Shown here piece after piece: positions 17,909 through 27,059 of a DNA stretch of 53,734 nucleotides. How positions within the stretch are numbered: the first letter of the stretch is position 1; every line of letters starts with the position of its first letter. This DNA is from Alphaproteobacteria bacterium (GTDB taxonomy: Bacteria > Pseudomonadota > Alphaproteobacteria > Rhodospirillales > Rhodospirillaceae): positions 1 to 53,734 of the forward strand of contig JAURPI010000034.1 in the NCBI GenBank assembly GCA_030835385.1, in the 5' to 3' direction. The notes under the pieces are model-generated. The model was not told the origin of the DNA and made no database searches. It saw nothing but the letters and a program-made list of their open reading frames with translations. A program made the translations under genes and the position numbers.

Positions 17909-18394
17909 GTGATCGTTATCGCATTAGGCGCGAACTTGCCCAGCAGGGTGGGTCAGCCATTGCAAACATTGCAGGCCGTGGTTCGTGAACTGCCTAAGTG
18001 CGGCATAAAGGTTGCGGCGGTTTCACAATGGTATGAATCAAAGCCGGTACCGGCTTCAGATCAGCCGCTCTACATAAATGGGGTGATCAGCGTTGAAACG
18101 ACTCTTGGCCCCTCTGACCTCTTAAGTACCTTGCTCTCTATTGAGGATGACTACGGGCGAGAACGGCGAGAAGCCAACGCGGCGAGAACACTCGACCTTG
18201 ATGTCTTAGATTACGATGGGAAAGTCGAGACAGGACCTCCAATTCTGCCCCACCCGAGGCTGGAAAATCGACGCTTTGTCTTATTCCCGCTGCGCGATAT
18301 TGCGCCAGATTGGCGGCACCCAGTCTCCGGCCTCCAGCTTGAGGCTCTACTCAAGAACCTGGAAGATCCGGGCAAAATTCGGCAGATTAAATAG
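17909..18394 (+). CDS. folK: 2-amino-4-hydroxy-6-hydroxymethyldihydropteridine pyrophosphokinase
   Basis: Transfers pyrophosphate from ATP to the pterin in folate synthesis. 161 residues from GTG 17909, with AAGGGGGC 9 bases upstream. HPPK signature: IALGANLPSR at the N-terminus; YESKPVPASDQPLYINGV; and the R-x-x-R-T-L-D-L-D catalytic element as AARTLDLDVLDYDG, whose Asp pair binds two Mg2+; then LPHPRLENRRFVLFPLRDI. Followed by a 165-base gap and rpoZ; the folK-rpoZ-rel order is usual in alphaproteobacteria. Confidence 0.94.
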   Translation: MIVIALGANLPSRVGQPLQTLQAVVRELPKCGIKVAAVSQWYESKPVPASDQPLYINGVISVETTLGPSDLLSTLLSIEDDYGRERREANAARTLDLDVLDYDGKVETGPPILPHPRLENRRFVLFPLRDIAPDWRHPVSGLQLEALLKNLEDPGKIRQIK

Positions 18395-18559
18395 GTTCTG
18401 CGGTCTCAAATGACCGTTTAGACCTAAAAAACCTTGTTTTTCTGCCCCTATCTCACTAAACACAGGGCAAATCTAAGTTCTTTGGCTGCGGATTATGGCC
18501 AGTTGCCGGTACATTTGGCGACAAGGTTGATCCCAGCAACACCATGACAGGAACCCGGT

Positions 18560-18988
18560 ATGGCTCGCGTCACTGTTGAAGATTGCGTTGATAAGGTTAG
18601 AAATCGCTTTGAGTTGGTCGTTGTGGCCTCGCAGCGTTCTAGAGAAATTTCTGCTGGCGGTGAGCCGTTACTCGAACGTAAGAACGACAAAAACCCGGTA
18701 ATTGCGTTACGCGAAATCGCGGAAGAAAAGGTAGCTCCTGAAGAGTTGGTCAATGGCGTTATCCAAGGAATGCAGCGTCATGTTGAGGTCGACGAACCAG
18801 AAGAAGATGGTTTTGACGCGATTGCCGACGGTCGTACTTTGACTGACGGCACGCAGGATTACACGGATGAGACGGCCGCAGCGTCGGGTATGACCATTGA
18901 GAGTTCAGATGGTGATGATCCGCACCCACAGGTCAGTTATGAAGACGTGACAAGTGAGGAAGTGGGCGCTTTCCAAAAAGGCGGCTAA
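18560..18988 (+). CDS. rpoZ: RNA polymerase omega subunit
   Basis: Assembly subunit of RNA polymerase that wraps beta-prime; together with rel it belongs to the stringent-response neighbourhood. 142 residues, longer than E. coli omega (91) because of an acidic C-terminal tail (about 80-142) that is common in alphaproteobacteria. Core: [31 protein letters not shown], and [14 protein letters not shown], the omega helix signature. ATG 18560 has CAGGA upstream. A terminator follows at 19013, so it is separated from rel. Confidence 0.94.
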   Translation: MARVTVEDCVDKVRNRFELVVVASQRSREISAGGEPLLERKNDKNPVIALREIAEEKVAPEELVNGVIQGMQRHVEVDEPEEDGFDAIADGRTLTDGTQDYTDETAAASGMTIESSDGDDPHPQVSYEDVTSEEVGAFQKGG

Positions 18989-19012
18989 CGTTTCGTACTT
19001 TTAAGAGAATTT

Positions 19013-19046
19013 AACCGCGCCCAGGGCTCCTGCGGCGCGGTTTTTC
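19013..19046 (+). terminator. Rho-independent terminator after rpoZ
   Basis: aaccgcgcc (19013-19021) pairs with ggcgcggtt (19034-19042), a 9-base stem with a 12-base loop, running into a T-rich stretch (ttttctttg). It begins 25 bases after the rpoZ stop and ends before the rel gene. Confidence 0.88.
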
Positions 19047-19117
19047 TTTGTTCAGTAGTCTTTAACGGGTCCTGCTGTGATAGTATCTCCTTGAAAACAA
19101 CAGGAGGTTTCGCCCGG

Positions 19118-21259
19118 ATGTTGCGCCAGTTCGAACTGGTTGAACGTGTGAAGTCCTATGATCCGAAAGCGGACGAGGACGCGATCAATCGCGCCTACGT
19201 TTACGCAATGAAGATGCATGGCTCGCAAATGCGGGCGTCGGGGGATCCCTATTTCTCTCATCCCATCGAAGTAGCCGGTATTCTTACAAACTATCGGCTT
19301 GATACGGCTTCTATTGTAACGGCCCTTCTGCATGACACGGTCGAAGACACCGGCGCGACTACGGAAGAGATCACTAATTTGTTTGGCGATGAAGTCGGAC
19401 GCCTGGTTGATGGCGTCACGAAGCTGACTCGCATCCAACTTCAGAATGTTGAAGCGAAACAGGCAGAGAATTTCCGCAAGCTATTACTGGCCATGTCAGA
19501 GGACATCCGTGTTCTTCTCGTGAAGCTGGCCGACCGGTTGCATAACATGCGAACCCTTAATCACATCTCTAAACCTGATAAGCGACGCAACATTGCCCTT
19601 GAGACGATGGAAATTTATGCCCCATTAGCTGAACGACTGGGGATGCAGGAAATAAAGACGGAGCTGGAAGATCTGGCGTTTGCAGAGCTTCACCCAGAGG
19701 CTCGTGCTTCAATACTCACACGTCTCAGGTTTCTTGAGCGGGAAGGCGGCGATCTGGTCGGTCGCATCATGGATGAGCTTGATCACACGATTCAGGCGGC
19801 GGAACTGACTGGTTTTGTGTCTGGTCGTGAAAAGACACCGTTTTCGATTTGGAAAAAGATGCAGATTAAGGATGTTAGCTTCGAACAGCTCTCAGACATC
19901 ATGGCATTCCGGGTGATGGTCGATGATAACGAGGACTGCTATCGAGCACTGGGTGTTATCCATGCGGCCTACAGAACTGTGCCCGGCCGGTTTAAAGACT
20001 ATATCTCTACTCCTAAGCGCAACGGGTACCAGTCGATCCACACTGGCGTTATCGGGCCTGAGAAACATCGCATCGAAGTCCAAATCCGTACAAATCGTAT
20101 GCATGAAATTGCGGAGCTCGGTGTTGCCGCCCACTGGCACTATAAGACAGGTTTGGAAGATTTAGCCGGAAGCCAATACAGCTGGCTGCGCGAACTGTTA
20201 GATATTCTTGAACATGCTCAGTCTCCAGAAGAGTTTCTGGAGCATACAAAACTGGAAATGTTCCAAGACCAGGTCTTTTGTTTCACGCCCAAAGGGGAGT
20301 TGATCAACTTACCTAGAGGCGCCAGCCCGGTTGACTTCGCCTACGCGGTTCATACTGAGGTAGGGAATACGTGCGTCGGTACAAAGGTGAATGGGCGCAT
20401 CGTCCCATTGCGCATTGAACTTAATACCGGTGACCAGGTTGAGATTGTGACGTCGAAGGCACAAAAACCGTCGCCAGAGTGGGAAGGCTTTGTGGTTACC
20501 GGTAAGGCGCGTGCCCATATCCGGCGACGTGTTCGTAGCGAAGCGCACGAAGAATACGCCAAACTGGGCAAAGAAATTCTGCTTAAGTCCTTTGCCAAAG
20601 AAGGTTACGACCTAACAGACGATGGCCTCAAAGAGGCCTGTGACAAGCTCGATTTGCCAAGCCCAGATGACATTTACGCGGCTGTGGGCGAAGGCGAGGT
20701 AATGGCGCGACAGGTTCTTGAGGCGATTTATCCTGGAGCTAAAGCAAGTCTGCTAACCAAAGTTGTAAATATTTCTAAGGCACGGAAGAAGAACGCTAAA
20801 TCTACAGAAAGTGCAGTTCCTATTAAAGGGCTGACTCCTGGGCTGGCGTTGCATCTGTCAGAGTGCTGCCATCCGTTACCTGGAGATCGTATTGTGGGTA
20901 TCTTGACGGCAGGTAAAGGGGTCGACGTTCACACCATCGATTGTGAATCGTTGATCGAATTATCAGATGAGCCGGAGAGTTGGCTTGATATCGTATGGGA
21001 CGATAAAAAAACCGGCGATATGCTTATGGGCCGAGTTAACCTGGTCGTTCTAAATGAGCCGGGCAGCCTAAGCGCCCTGTCGACCGTGATCGCTCAAAAC
21101 CAAGGAAACATTTCAAATTTGAAAATTGTTGGTCGATCAAATGATTTCTTCGAAATGGACCTCGACATTGAAGTGACAAGCGTTAAACACTTAACCAACA
21201 TCATTGCTGCTCTTAGGGCCTCTCCTGCTATTAATTCAGTAGAGCGAGCTCGCGGGTAG
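19118..21259 (+). CDS. Bifunctional (p)ppGpp synthetase/hydrolase (Rel/SpoT, Rsh)
   Basis: Makes and degrades the alarmone (p)ppGpp. 713 residues from ATG 19118; AGGAGG at 19102-19107 decides for it over the TTG at 19091. Domains: HD hydrolase (about 30-170, with FSHPIEVAGIL and LLHDTVEDTG), synthetase (about 230-350, with GRFKDYISTPKRNGYQSIHT and EVQIRTNRMHEIAE), TGS (about 385-445, VFCFTPKGELINLPRGAS), and the C-terminal zinc-finger-like Cys region (HLSECCHPLPGDRIVG) plus ACT (about 640-710). Both catalytic halves look intact, as expected for the single Rsh of most alphaproteobacteria. Called relA or spoT in databases; the bifunctional name rel/rsh fits better. Confidence 0.95.
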   Translation: MLRQFELVERVKSYDPKADEDAINRAYVYAMKMHGSQMRASGDPYFSHPIEVAGILTNYRLDTASIVTALLHDTVEDTGATTEEITNLFGDEVGRLVDGVTKLTRIQLQNVEAKQAENFRKLLLAMSEDIRVLLVKLADRLHNMRTLNHISKPDKRRNIALETMEIYAPLAERLGMQEIKTELEDLAFAELHPEARASILTRLRFLEREGGDLVGRIMDELDHTIQAAELTGFVSGREKTPFSIWKKMQIKDVSFEQLSDIMAFRVMVDDNEDCYRALGVIHAAYRTVPGRFKDYISTPKRNGYQSIHTGVIGPEKHRIEVQIRTNRMHEIAELGVAAHWHYKTGLEDLAGSQYSWLRELLDILEHAQSPEEFLEHTKLEMFQDQVFCFTPKGELINLPRGASPVDFAYAVHTEVGNTCVGTKVNGRIVPLRIELNTGDQVEIVTSKAQKPSPEWEGFVVTGKARAHIRRRVRSEAHEEYAKLGKEILLKSFAKEGYDLTDDGLKEACDKLDLPSPDDIYAAVGEGEVMARQVLEAIYPGAKASLLTKVVNISKARKKNAKSTESAVPIKGLTPGLALHLSECCHPLPGDRIVGILTAGKGVDVHTIDCESLIELSDEPESWLDIVWDDKKTGDMLMGRVNLVVLNEPGSLSALSTVIAQNQGNISNLKIVGRSNDFFEMDLDIEVTSVKHLTNIIAALRASPAINSVERARG

Positions 21260-21273
21260 GAGTTTCGGTTTCT

Positions 21274-21852
21274 ATGTTTCGGCGCCGCACACAGCCCAGC
21301 GCATTCAATTTAGTTCAGGTGTTTTTATGCCCTAAGTCTGGGTGTACGAGGGCGGGACAGTACTTATGGCACCGTCTGCATAGGTTGCCCGGCACGCCAC
21401 ACTCTATCGCCGCCGGTTTAGCTTGTGGCTCAGCAATGTCCGTCACCCCTTTTGTTGGTGTTCACTTCTTCATGGCCGGTGCATTGGCTTGGCTGATGCG
21501 TGGCAACGTCCTCGCCTCTGCCTTCGGAACCGTGATTGGTAATCCCTGGACTTTTCCCGTTATTTGGTTGACGACCTACTACCTCGGAAATTTTATACTT
21601 GGGAATGGCTTTGCCGTTACAGATTCCGCGTTTAGTTTTTCCGACATGTTTAGCGGCTTGATTCGATCAATGATTGAAGCCGATGGCGCCTTGTTTATAG
21701 ATCGTGTGTGGCCCGTATGGTGGCCAATGATTGTCGGTAGTATACCGTCCGCTCTTTTAACCTGGATTATAGTCTACTCGGTCTTCTACAAGTTGGTTGA
21801 CGTTTATCAGACGCGCCGCGCTGCTAAATCCATAGATGGTGAGCAAATATGA
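21274..21852 (+). CDS. DUF2062 integral membrane protein
   Basis: 192 residues with at least three hydrophobic segments: about 48-75 ([18 protein letters not shown]...), 82-103 and 148-172. The sequence [20 protein letters not shown] followed by TPFVGVH and [14 protein letters not shown] is characteristic of DUF2062, a family of unknown function often found between rel and pdxJ in alphaproteobacteria. The N-terminal 40 residues are basic and cytosolic. ATG 21274 follows TAGGAG at 21256-21261. Its last 4 bases overlap pdxJ, so expression is coupled with PLP and acyl-carrier genes. Confidence 0.88.
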   Translation: MFRRRTQPSAFNLVQVFLCPKSGCTRAGQYLWHRLHRLPGTPHSIAAGLACGSAMSVTPFVGVHFFMAGALAWLMRGNVLASAFGTVIGNPWTFPVIWLTTYYLGNFILGNGFAVTDSAFSFSDMFSGLIRSMIEADGALFIDRVWPVWWPMIVGSIPSALLTWIIVYSVFYKLVDVYQTRRAAKSIDGEQI

Positions 21853-22607
21853 CCGGCCGGATACGCCTGGGGGTGAACATTGATCACGTTGCGACAATTC
21901 GCAATGCCAGGGGAGGGGTCCACCCAGACCCTATCCGTGCCGCGGTGCTTGCTGCCGAAGCGGGGGCGGACGGAATTACAGCCCATTTGAGAGAAGACCG
22001 ACGTCACATATCTGACAATGATATAGAGCGGCTGGGGCAAGAAATTGATTTGCCGTTGAACTTGGAAATGGCAGCGACCGACGAGATGCTAGAGATCGCT
22101 CTACGGCACAAGCCCTTCGCGGCCTGCATCGTTCCAGAGAAACGTGAAGAGCGGACGACAGAGGGAGGGCTTGATGCCGCAGGTGGTCACAATCATTTGG
22201 CGCGCTTTGTCCGAGAAATGGGTGACGCGAGTATTCGCGTCTCCCTGTTTATTGAACCGGACCCGGTTCAGGTGAGCGCTGCATCCCAGCTTGGAGCACC
22301 GGTTATCGAGTTACACGTTGGCGCGTATTGTGATGCAAAGGACGAGAGCGAGAAAGAGCATCATTATAGACGAATCGTTGAAGCTGCGGAGAAAGCTGAC
22401 GAGTTGGGCCTGGAATGTCATGCAGGGCACGGCATTAGCTTTGAGACCGTTGGGCCAATCGCTGTAATTCCAACTCTGATGGAACTTAACATTGGTCACT
22501 TTCTGGTTGGTGAAGCGATATATGTTAGTCTGGCTGAAACCATTAGAGAGATGCGCCGCCGCATGGATGAGGCCAGGGCGATTAAGCCATCGGAGCAATC
22601 ATCATGA
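21849..22607 (+). CDS. pdxJ: Pyridoxine 5'-phosphate synthase
   Basis: Closes the ring of pyridoxine 5'-phosphate from 1-deoxyxylulose 5-phosphate and amino-acetone phosphate in the DXP-dependent B6 route. 252 residues. Motifs: [17 protein letters not shown] at the N-terminus, [45 protein letters not shown], and the C-terminal phosphate-binding [21 protein letters not shown] overlaps on both sides (with the DUF2062 gene and acpS) show tight coupling. It also serves glyA, thus local demand for PLP exists, but no regulatory link is visible. Confidence 0.96.
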   Translation: MTGRIRLGVNIDHVATIRNARGGVHPDPIRAAVLAAEAGADGITAHLREDRRHISDNDIERLGQEIDLPLNLEMAATDEMLEIALRHKPFAACIVPEKREERTTEGGLDAAGGHNHLARFVREMGDASIRVSLFIEPDPVQVSAASQLGAPVIELHVGAYCDAKDESEKEHHYRRIVEAAEKADELGLECHAGHGISFETVGPIAVIPTLMELNIGHFLVGEAIYVSLAETIREMRRRMDEARAIKPSEQSS

Positions 22608-23029
22608 TTATAGGTATGGGGTCCGACCTTATTGATATCCGCCGCATTGAAAAAACGCTGGCCCGTTTCGGCACACGCTTCATTGACCGCATCTATACCG
22701 AAGTTGAACAGGCGAAGGCAGAGCGCCGCAAAGGGGTAGGCCAAGCTTACGCCGCAACATATGCAAAACGGTATGCGGCGAAGGAGGCAGCGTCCAAAGC
22801 TTTAGGCACAGGATTTCGGCAGGGTGTGTACTGGCGGGACCTTTGTGTCGTAAACCTGCCCTCAGGAAAACCCACGGTTCAAATGACGGGCGGTGCTGCA
22901 GAGCGTTTAACATCAATGATTCCAGAGGGTATGGAAGCACGGGTTGAGTTGACGATTACTGATGAATATCCGCTAGCAGAGGCCATAGTTATGATTACGG
23001 CAGTGCCCAAAGGCAGCGGTTTTCCTTAA
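22604..23029 (+). CDS. acpS: Holo-[acyl-carrier-protein] synthase
   Basis: Attaches 4'-phosphopantetheine from CoA to apo-ACP. 141 residues. [17 protein letters not shown] contains the Mg2+-binding Asp, and [16 protein letters not shown] is the WxxKEAxxKA motif with the second acidic ligand; [18 protein letters not shown] ends the fold. It overlaps pdxJ by 4 bases (the usual pdxJ-acpS pair) and precedes lepB by 135 bases. Confidence 0.95.
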   Translation: MIIGMGSDLIDIRRIEKTLARFGTRFIDRIYTEVEQAKAERRKGVGQAYAATYAKRYAAKEAASKALGTGFRQGVYWRDLCVVNLPSGKPTVQMTGGAAERLTSMIPEGMEARVELTITDEYPLAEAIVMITAVPKGSGFP

Positions 23030-23046
23030 TCTAACAAGGCTGTAGG

Positions 23047-23075
23047 TTGACAGTTCGTAGGCGGGCCGGTTTTAT
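23047..23075 (+). promoter_or_regulatory. Candidate sigma-70-type promoter for lepB-rnc-era
   Basis: TTGACA at 23047-23052, 17 bases, then TTTTAT at 23070-23075 (four of six consensus bases). It lies about 90 bases upstream of the chosen lepB start. A ggcgg/ccgcc inverted repeat (23060-23064 and 23076-23080) overlaps it. Prediction by eye only. Confidence 0.4.
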
Positions 23076-23164
23076 CCGCCAACCCCGTATGGTTATTGGA
23101 ACCTCGGTGGTTTTTGTTCGTTTCTATTAGGGTGTCCAGTATCGTGTCAGAAAATTCAGGGGCC

Positions 23165-23899
23165 ATGTCGAAAAAGAAAAAGGACGGCTTCTGGGAAACC
23201 ATTCAGACGGTTTTTTATGCGGTCCTCGTTGCCCTAGCGATAAGGACGTTTGCCTTCGAGCCATTCAATATTCCGTCAGGCTCTATGCGGCCGACGCTGT
23301 TGATTGGGGATTACCTTTTTGTTTCAAAATTTTCGTACGGCTACAGCAAGCATTCGTTTCCGTTGAGCTTTATGCCCTTCTCTGGGCGGGTGCTTGCAGA
23401 TGTTCCAGAACGCGGTGACGTCATTGTTTTTAAGCTGCCACGCGACAACAAAACCGATTACATCAAGCGCATTATTGGTTTGCCCGGTGACACTGTTCAG
23501 GTTCAAGACGGTCGTTTGTTCATCAATGGTACAATTGTTAAGCGGGAACGGTTGGACGATTTTGTTTATCGCAACCCTTATGGCAGTCAGATTCGCGTTG
23601 CTCAGTTTCTGGAAACATTACCCGGTGGCCGCACGCACCTCATTTTAGAAGAGGGTGATAATCGACGGTTCGACAATACGCGAGAGTTTAAGGTGCCTCA
23701 GGGTCACTATTTCATGATGGGTGACAACCGAGACAATTCAGAAGACAGCCGCAGTCAAGTTGGATTTGTTCCGGCAGAGAATTTAGTCGGTCGCGCAGAG
23801 ATTCTGTTCTTCTCCACCGATGGAACTGCGTCCATCTTTGAGTTCTGGAAGTGGCCGACCGCGACCCGGTTTAGTCGGTTCTTTGATTCACTAAATTGA
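23165..23899 (+). CDS. lepB: Signal peptidase I
   Basis: Cuts signal peptides on the periplasmic face of the inner membrane. 244 residues from ATG 23165, chosen since MSKKKKDGF leads directly into the single membrane helix (about 12-29); the open frame upstream to a TTG at 23096 adds residues unlike the family. Catalytic Ser40 lies in FNIPSGSMRPTLLIGDY, the general-base Lys101 in DYIKRIIGLPGD, and MMGDNRDNSEDSR is box E. It overlaps or abuts rnc (TTGA), and the lepB-rnc-era-recO order is conserved. Confidence 0.95.
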   Translation: MSKKKKDGFWETIQTVFYAVLVALAIRTFAFEPFNIPSGSMRPTLLIGDYLFVSKFSYGYSKHSFPLSFMPFSGRVLADVPERGDVIVFKLPRDNKTDYIKRIIGLPGDTVQVQDGRLFINGTIVKRERLDDFVYRNPYGSQIRVAQFLETLPGGRTHLILEEGDNRRFDNTREFKVPQGHYFMMGDNRDNSEDSRSQVGFVPAENLVGRAEILFFSTDGTASIFEFWKWPTATRFSRFFDSLN

Positions 23900-23907
23900 C
23901 GACCGGT

Positions 23908-24588
23908 ATGTCTTGCCGGGCAAATCTAGAACAGCGCATTCAGCACACCTTTTCCGACAAGGCTTTGCTTGAGTTGGCACTGATTCATCGGAGTGCGACT
24001 GTTGATAGCGCCGTCACATCACCGGAGGTGACCAATGAGAGACTTGAGTTTCTCGGAGATCGCGTACTCGGGTTGTCGATTGCTGATATGCTGTATGACC
24101 ACTTTTCCGCGGAACCCGAAGGAAGTTTGGCGCGTCGTCTCGCGTCACTGGTGAGCCGGGAGACCTTGGCAGTTGTTGCTGCCCAAATGGAATTGCAAGA
24201 TTCAATTCAGGTGGGGGGCAGCGAGGGGGAGTCAGAAAATAGGACAGTGAGCATCGCGGCCAACGCTTGTGAGGCTGTGATCGGCGCGGTCTACCTTGAT
24301 GCGGGGTTTGATGCCGCGAAAGATCTGATCGTCCGGTATTGGCAGCCCCTTATGGTCGCCGAGCTCAGTCCACCGAAGGATTCCAAGACCGCATTACAAG
24401 AATTGGTGCAAGGCCAAGGGTTGCCACTGCCTGTCTATGCTGTGGTTGAAAGTACAGGCCCGGCCCATGCACCACTATTCAAAATGAGTGTAACCGTTGA
24501 GGGGCATGATCCGGCAATCGGTGAGGGCGCGTCTAAGCGCGCGGCGACCCAAGCTGCGGCCGCGGCATTGCTAGAGCATTTGTCGTGA
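23908..24588 (+). CDS. rnc: Ribonuclease III
   Basis: Cleaves double-stranded RNA, including the rRNA precursor. 226 residues from ATG 23908; a TTG at 23896 overlapping the lepB stop as TTGA would add 4 residues and is equally possible. N-terminal nuclease domain: NERLEFLGDRVLGLSIADML carries the catalytic acidic residues, with the later acidic ACEAVIGAVYLDAGF. C-terminal dsRNA-binding domain: KTALQELVQGQGLPLPVYAV ... GASKRAATQAAAAALLEHL. Last 4 bases overlap the era start. Confidence 0.95.
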   Translation: MSCRANLEQRIQHTFSDKALLELALIHRSATVDSAVTSPEVTNERLEFLGDRVLGLSIADMLYDHFSAEPEGSLARRLASLVSRETLAVVAAQMELQDSIQVGGSEGESENRTVSIAANACEAVIGAVYLDAGFDAAKDLIVRYWQPLMVAELSPPKDSKTALQELVQGQGLPLPVYAVVESTGPAHAPLFKMSVTVEGHDPAIGEGASKRAATQAAAAALLEHLS

Positions 24589-25517
24589 GTCAGGAGCGAG
24601 ACACCCAAAGCGAAACGAGTTGCGGTTTTGTCGCAGTTTTAGGAGCGCCGAACGCCGGTAAGTCCACGTTAGTAAATGATTTGGTTGGGACAAAGGTCTC
24701 AATCGTCTCGCCGAAAGTACAAACAACGCGAACGATTGTGCGGGGCATCGCCCTTCAAAATCAGAGCCAGATTGTATTTGTCGATACGCCCGGCATCTTT
24801 GAGGGTGCTAAGCGCCGATTAGAACGGGCCATGGTTACTGTGGCATGGACCGGTGCCGACGACGCTGATGCAATACTTCTTGTCGTCGATGGGGCGCGAA
24901 GCCTTGAAGACAACACCAAGGCAATTCTGACCTCTTTGGCCAAGCGTCAAGAGACACGCAAGACCCCAGTGATGTTGGTTGTTAACAAAGTCGATGTCGC
25001 GAAGAAAGAGAACCTGCTCGAGCTCACCACTTGGCTCAACGAAGCTGTGGATTTCACCGAAACATTCATGGTCTCTGCATTGTCGGGGGATGGAACCGAT
25101 CACATTCTCGACATTTTGACCGACGTAATGCCCAAAGGCCCGTGGTTGTTTCCCGAAGACGATGTGTCGGATATGCCGCAGCGTTTGTTGGCTGCTGAAA
25201 TTACACGGGAGAAGCTTTTTCTCTCCCTCAGGCAAGAGCTGCCCTACGACTGCATGGTCGATACGGACTCCTGGAAAGAGTTTCAGGATGGCAGCGCTCG
25301 AATTGACCAAACCGTTTACGTCACACGCGATAGCCAAAAGCCGATCGTGCTGGGCAAAGGCGGGAAGGGCATCAAGTCTGTTGGGGAACAGGCGCGGAAA
25401 GAATTAGAGGAACTTTTGGGGCGGCGCTTGCATCTTTTCCTGCATGTCAAAGTGGAGCCGAAATGGCGAGAACGACGGGCCCATTTTTCAGCTTGGGGTC
25501 TCGACTTCGACGCGTGA
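24585..25517 (+). CDS. era: GTPase Era
   Basis: Ribosome-assembly GTPase that binds the 3' end of 16S rRNA. 310 residues from GTG 24585 in a GTGA overlap with rnc. G motifs: GAPNAGKST (G1), VQTTR (G2 region), DTPG (G3) and NKVD (G4), in order within residues 20-140. The C-terminal KH domain (about 215-300) contains VLGKGGKGIKSVGEQARKEL, the VIGKxGxxIK loop that contacts RNA. Typical length and order with rnc and recO. Confidence 0.96.
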   Translation: MSQERDTQSETSCGFVAVLGAPNAGKSTLVNDLVGTKVSIVSPKVQTTRTIVRGIALQNQSQIVFVDTPGIFEGAKRRLERAMVTVAWTGADDADAILLVVDGARSLEDNTKAILTSLAKRQETRKTPVMLVVNKVDVAKKENLLELTTWLNEAVDFTETFMVSALSGDGTDHILDILTDVMPKGPWLFPEDDVSDMPQRLLAAEITREKLFLSLRQELPYDCMVDTDSWKEFQDGSARIDQTVYVTRDSQKPIVLGKGGKGIKSVGEQARKELEELLGRRLHLFLHVKVEPKWRERRAHFSAWGLDFDA

Positions 25518-25608
25518 CTAGGTTTAATTAGCCAAAAAACTCGTATTAGGCGAGTTATTGCTATTATAACTAGACCTTTGAGAGATAATACTAATTTGGG
25601 TTGGTGCA

Positions 25609-25743
25609 ATGGCAATGTTTACCCTCGTTTGGCGGCGGGGCAATCAGTCACGCTCGCGGTGGCCTGATCCTATTCTGCTGTTTTCCGGAATTTCCTGCAT
25701 GATTGCAGGATTGGCGCTCATCTTTCTGCCCGACTTCGGGTAA
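25609..25743 (+). CDS. Small single-pass membrane protein candidate (44 residues)
   Basis: A short frame between era and recO that starts at ATG 25609 and stops at TAA 25741, 10 bases before recO. The predicted peptide has a basic Arg/Trp-rich N-terminus (MAMFTLVWRRGNQSRSRWPD) and one hydrophobic stretch (PILLFSGISCMIAGLALIF) ending in LPDFG, that is a positive-inside membrane-protein layout. TTGGGTTGG lies upstream but is not a clean ribosome site. Hydrophobic stretches of this size can occur by chance, so evidence is limited. I do not recognise it. Confidence 0.35.
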   Translation: MAMFTLVWRRGNQSRSRWPDPILLFSGISCMIAGLALIFLPDFG

Positions 25744-25753
25744 ACCCCTTCTC

Positions 25754-26479
25754 ATGGCTGTGGAATGGACCGATCTTGGTTTGGTCCTCTCTGTGCGAAA
25801 GCATGGCGAGCACGATGTGATATTGCACGCGCTGACCGAACAGCATGGCCACCACGCTGGCGTGGTGAAGGGCGGAGCCGGACGCCGCGCGCGAGGGCTT
25901 TACCAGCCGGGCAACCGGCTGCACGTGCGGTGGCGGGCCAGGCTTGAGGATCACCTTGGCACCTTTGTCTGCGAGCCAGATCGTATGTTTGCGGCGGAAG
26001 CCTTGCATGACCGCATGATGCTGACCGCTGTGACGGCTCTTTGTGCCACCGCTGAAGCGGTGCTGCCTGAGCGGGAAGCGCACCCGCTTGCTTATCAACA
26101 AGCCTGTCATCTGCTTGAAATCCTGGGCGACCCCAGTTGGGTGGTCGACTATGTGCTGTGGGAGATGCACCTACTCAATGAACTTGGCTTTGGTCTTGAT
26201 TTGAGTTCTTGTGCGTCTACGGGCGTGACCGAAGATTTGATTTATGTCTCCCCCAAAAGCGGCCGGGCTGTCTCGCGCGAAGCAGGCGTGCCGTATAAGG
26301 GGCAATTGCGTGCCTTGCCGGCTTTTCTAATCGACGAACAACCGGAGCCACCGAACACGAATGATGTGATTGCGGGGTTAGATCTCACCGGGTTCTTTCT
26401 AGAGAGGCATGTGTTTGCCCCGCATCAGCAGACGCTGCCGGATGCACGACAGCGCCTGCGGGCTCTAGTTGCGGGTTAG
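25754..26479 (+). CDS. recO: DNA repair protein RecO
   Basis: Loads RecA on gapped DNA in the RecFOR pathway. 241 residues from ATG 25754. The in-frame ATG at 25703 adds 17 residues that belong to the intergenic region. N-terminal OB-fold: VEWTDLGLVLSVRKHGEHDV, GVVKGGAGRRARGLYQPGN. The helical C-terminal part (about 85-240) lacks the CxxC zinc finger found in Gram-positive RecO; the pattern seen here, with LDLSSCASTGVTEDLIYVSP, is the usual alphaproteobacterial form. Convergent with the following gene, stops 2 bases apart. Confidence 0.93.
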   Translation: MAVEWTDLGLVLSVRKHGEHDVILHALTEQHGHHAGVVKGGAGRRARGLYQPGNRLHVRWRARLEDHLGTFVCEPDRMFAAEALHDRMMLTAVTALCATAEAVLPEREAHPLAYQQACHLLEILGDPSWVVDYVLWEMHLLNELGFGLDLSSCASTGVTEDLIYVSPKSGRAVSREAGVPYKGQLRALPAFLIDEQPEPPNTNDVIAGLDLTGFFLERHVFAPHQQTLPDARQRLRALVAG

Positions 26480-26480
26480 A

Positions 26481-27059
26481 TTAACGGACGCAGCCGAATA
26501 CGGTGGTTGAAGAAACTGAATCGCTTCGCGCAAGTGGCGCTGCAACGGTGGCTGTGCAACTTCCGCTTCCCATAAAGTAGGAGGCGATGTTCTGTTGATA
26601 CGCGCTATACGTTTTTTGTGCGTAGAAGGGAAAATTGCCAACCCATTCATAGTCGTCAGTCATATTTGAGAAGCCGGTTCCGATCTGGCATGCGACTTTA
26701 AATTCTGCTGGCTCGCGAAGACGTGTGCCGTCATCCAAACACTTTTGGCGAGCGTCTTCGAATTCAAGTGCTCCCGCGGTATGTTCTTCCTCATACATAC
26801 AAAAGCCGAAATCCACACTGTTGGAGTTTGTGTAAATTTTCACGAACACTTCGGTCGTGGCGTTGCAATCGTCTCGATGAGGCGTAAAGGGTCGCAGTCC
26901 GGACATGGCTTGAGTCCACATATCGGTGCCTTGTCCAGCGACACCTACGCAGTAGCCGCGACGAGGATTTTGCGCATTGGCGTCTGTTGAGGCCGCGATG
27001 AGGAATGTCATCACGGTCAGCACACTAAGTAGTCTGCTTATTGTGGTTTCGGGAATCAT
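26481..27059 (-). CDS. Secreted protein with formylglycine-enzyme/C-type-lectin-like segment, function unknown
   Basis: 192 residues. ATG 27059 has a strong TAGGAGGGA site 7 bases upstream, so it is a real gene. Signal peptide: LLSVLTVMTFLIAASTDANA, likely cut at residue ~29. The middle reads CMYEEE ... EDARQKCLDDGTRLREPAEF followed by KVACQ and YEWVGN, and the end is TTVFGCVR. This resembles the 'A..C...G.RL.T.AEWE.AC' core and GFRCVR end of FGE-sulfatase (SUMF-like) or C-type-lectin folds, but it is short and shows no catalytic cysteine pair I can assign. Seven or more cysteines suggest disulfides in the periplasm or outside. Monocistronic, divergent from parC by 275 bases. Role unknown. 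Confidence 0.6.
   Translation of the reverse strand: MIPETTISRLLSVLTVMTFLIAASTDANAQNPRRGYCVGVAGQGTDMWTQAMSGLRPFTPHRDDCNATTEVFVKIYTNSNSVDFGFCMYEEEHTAGALEFEDARQKCLDDGTRLREPAEFKVACQIGTGFSNMTDDYEWVGNFPFYAQKTYSAYQQNIASYFMGSGSCTATVAAPLARSDSVSSTTVFGCVR

Noticed and set aside
24819-25337. 172-codon minus-strand frame opposite era
   Set aside because: Antisense shadow caused by codon bias of era; no family resemblance.
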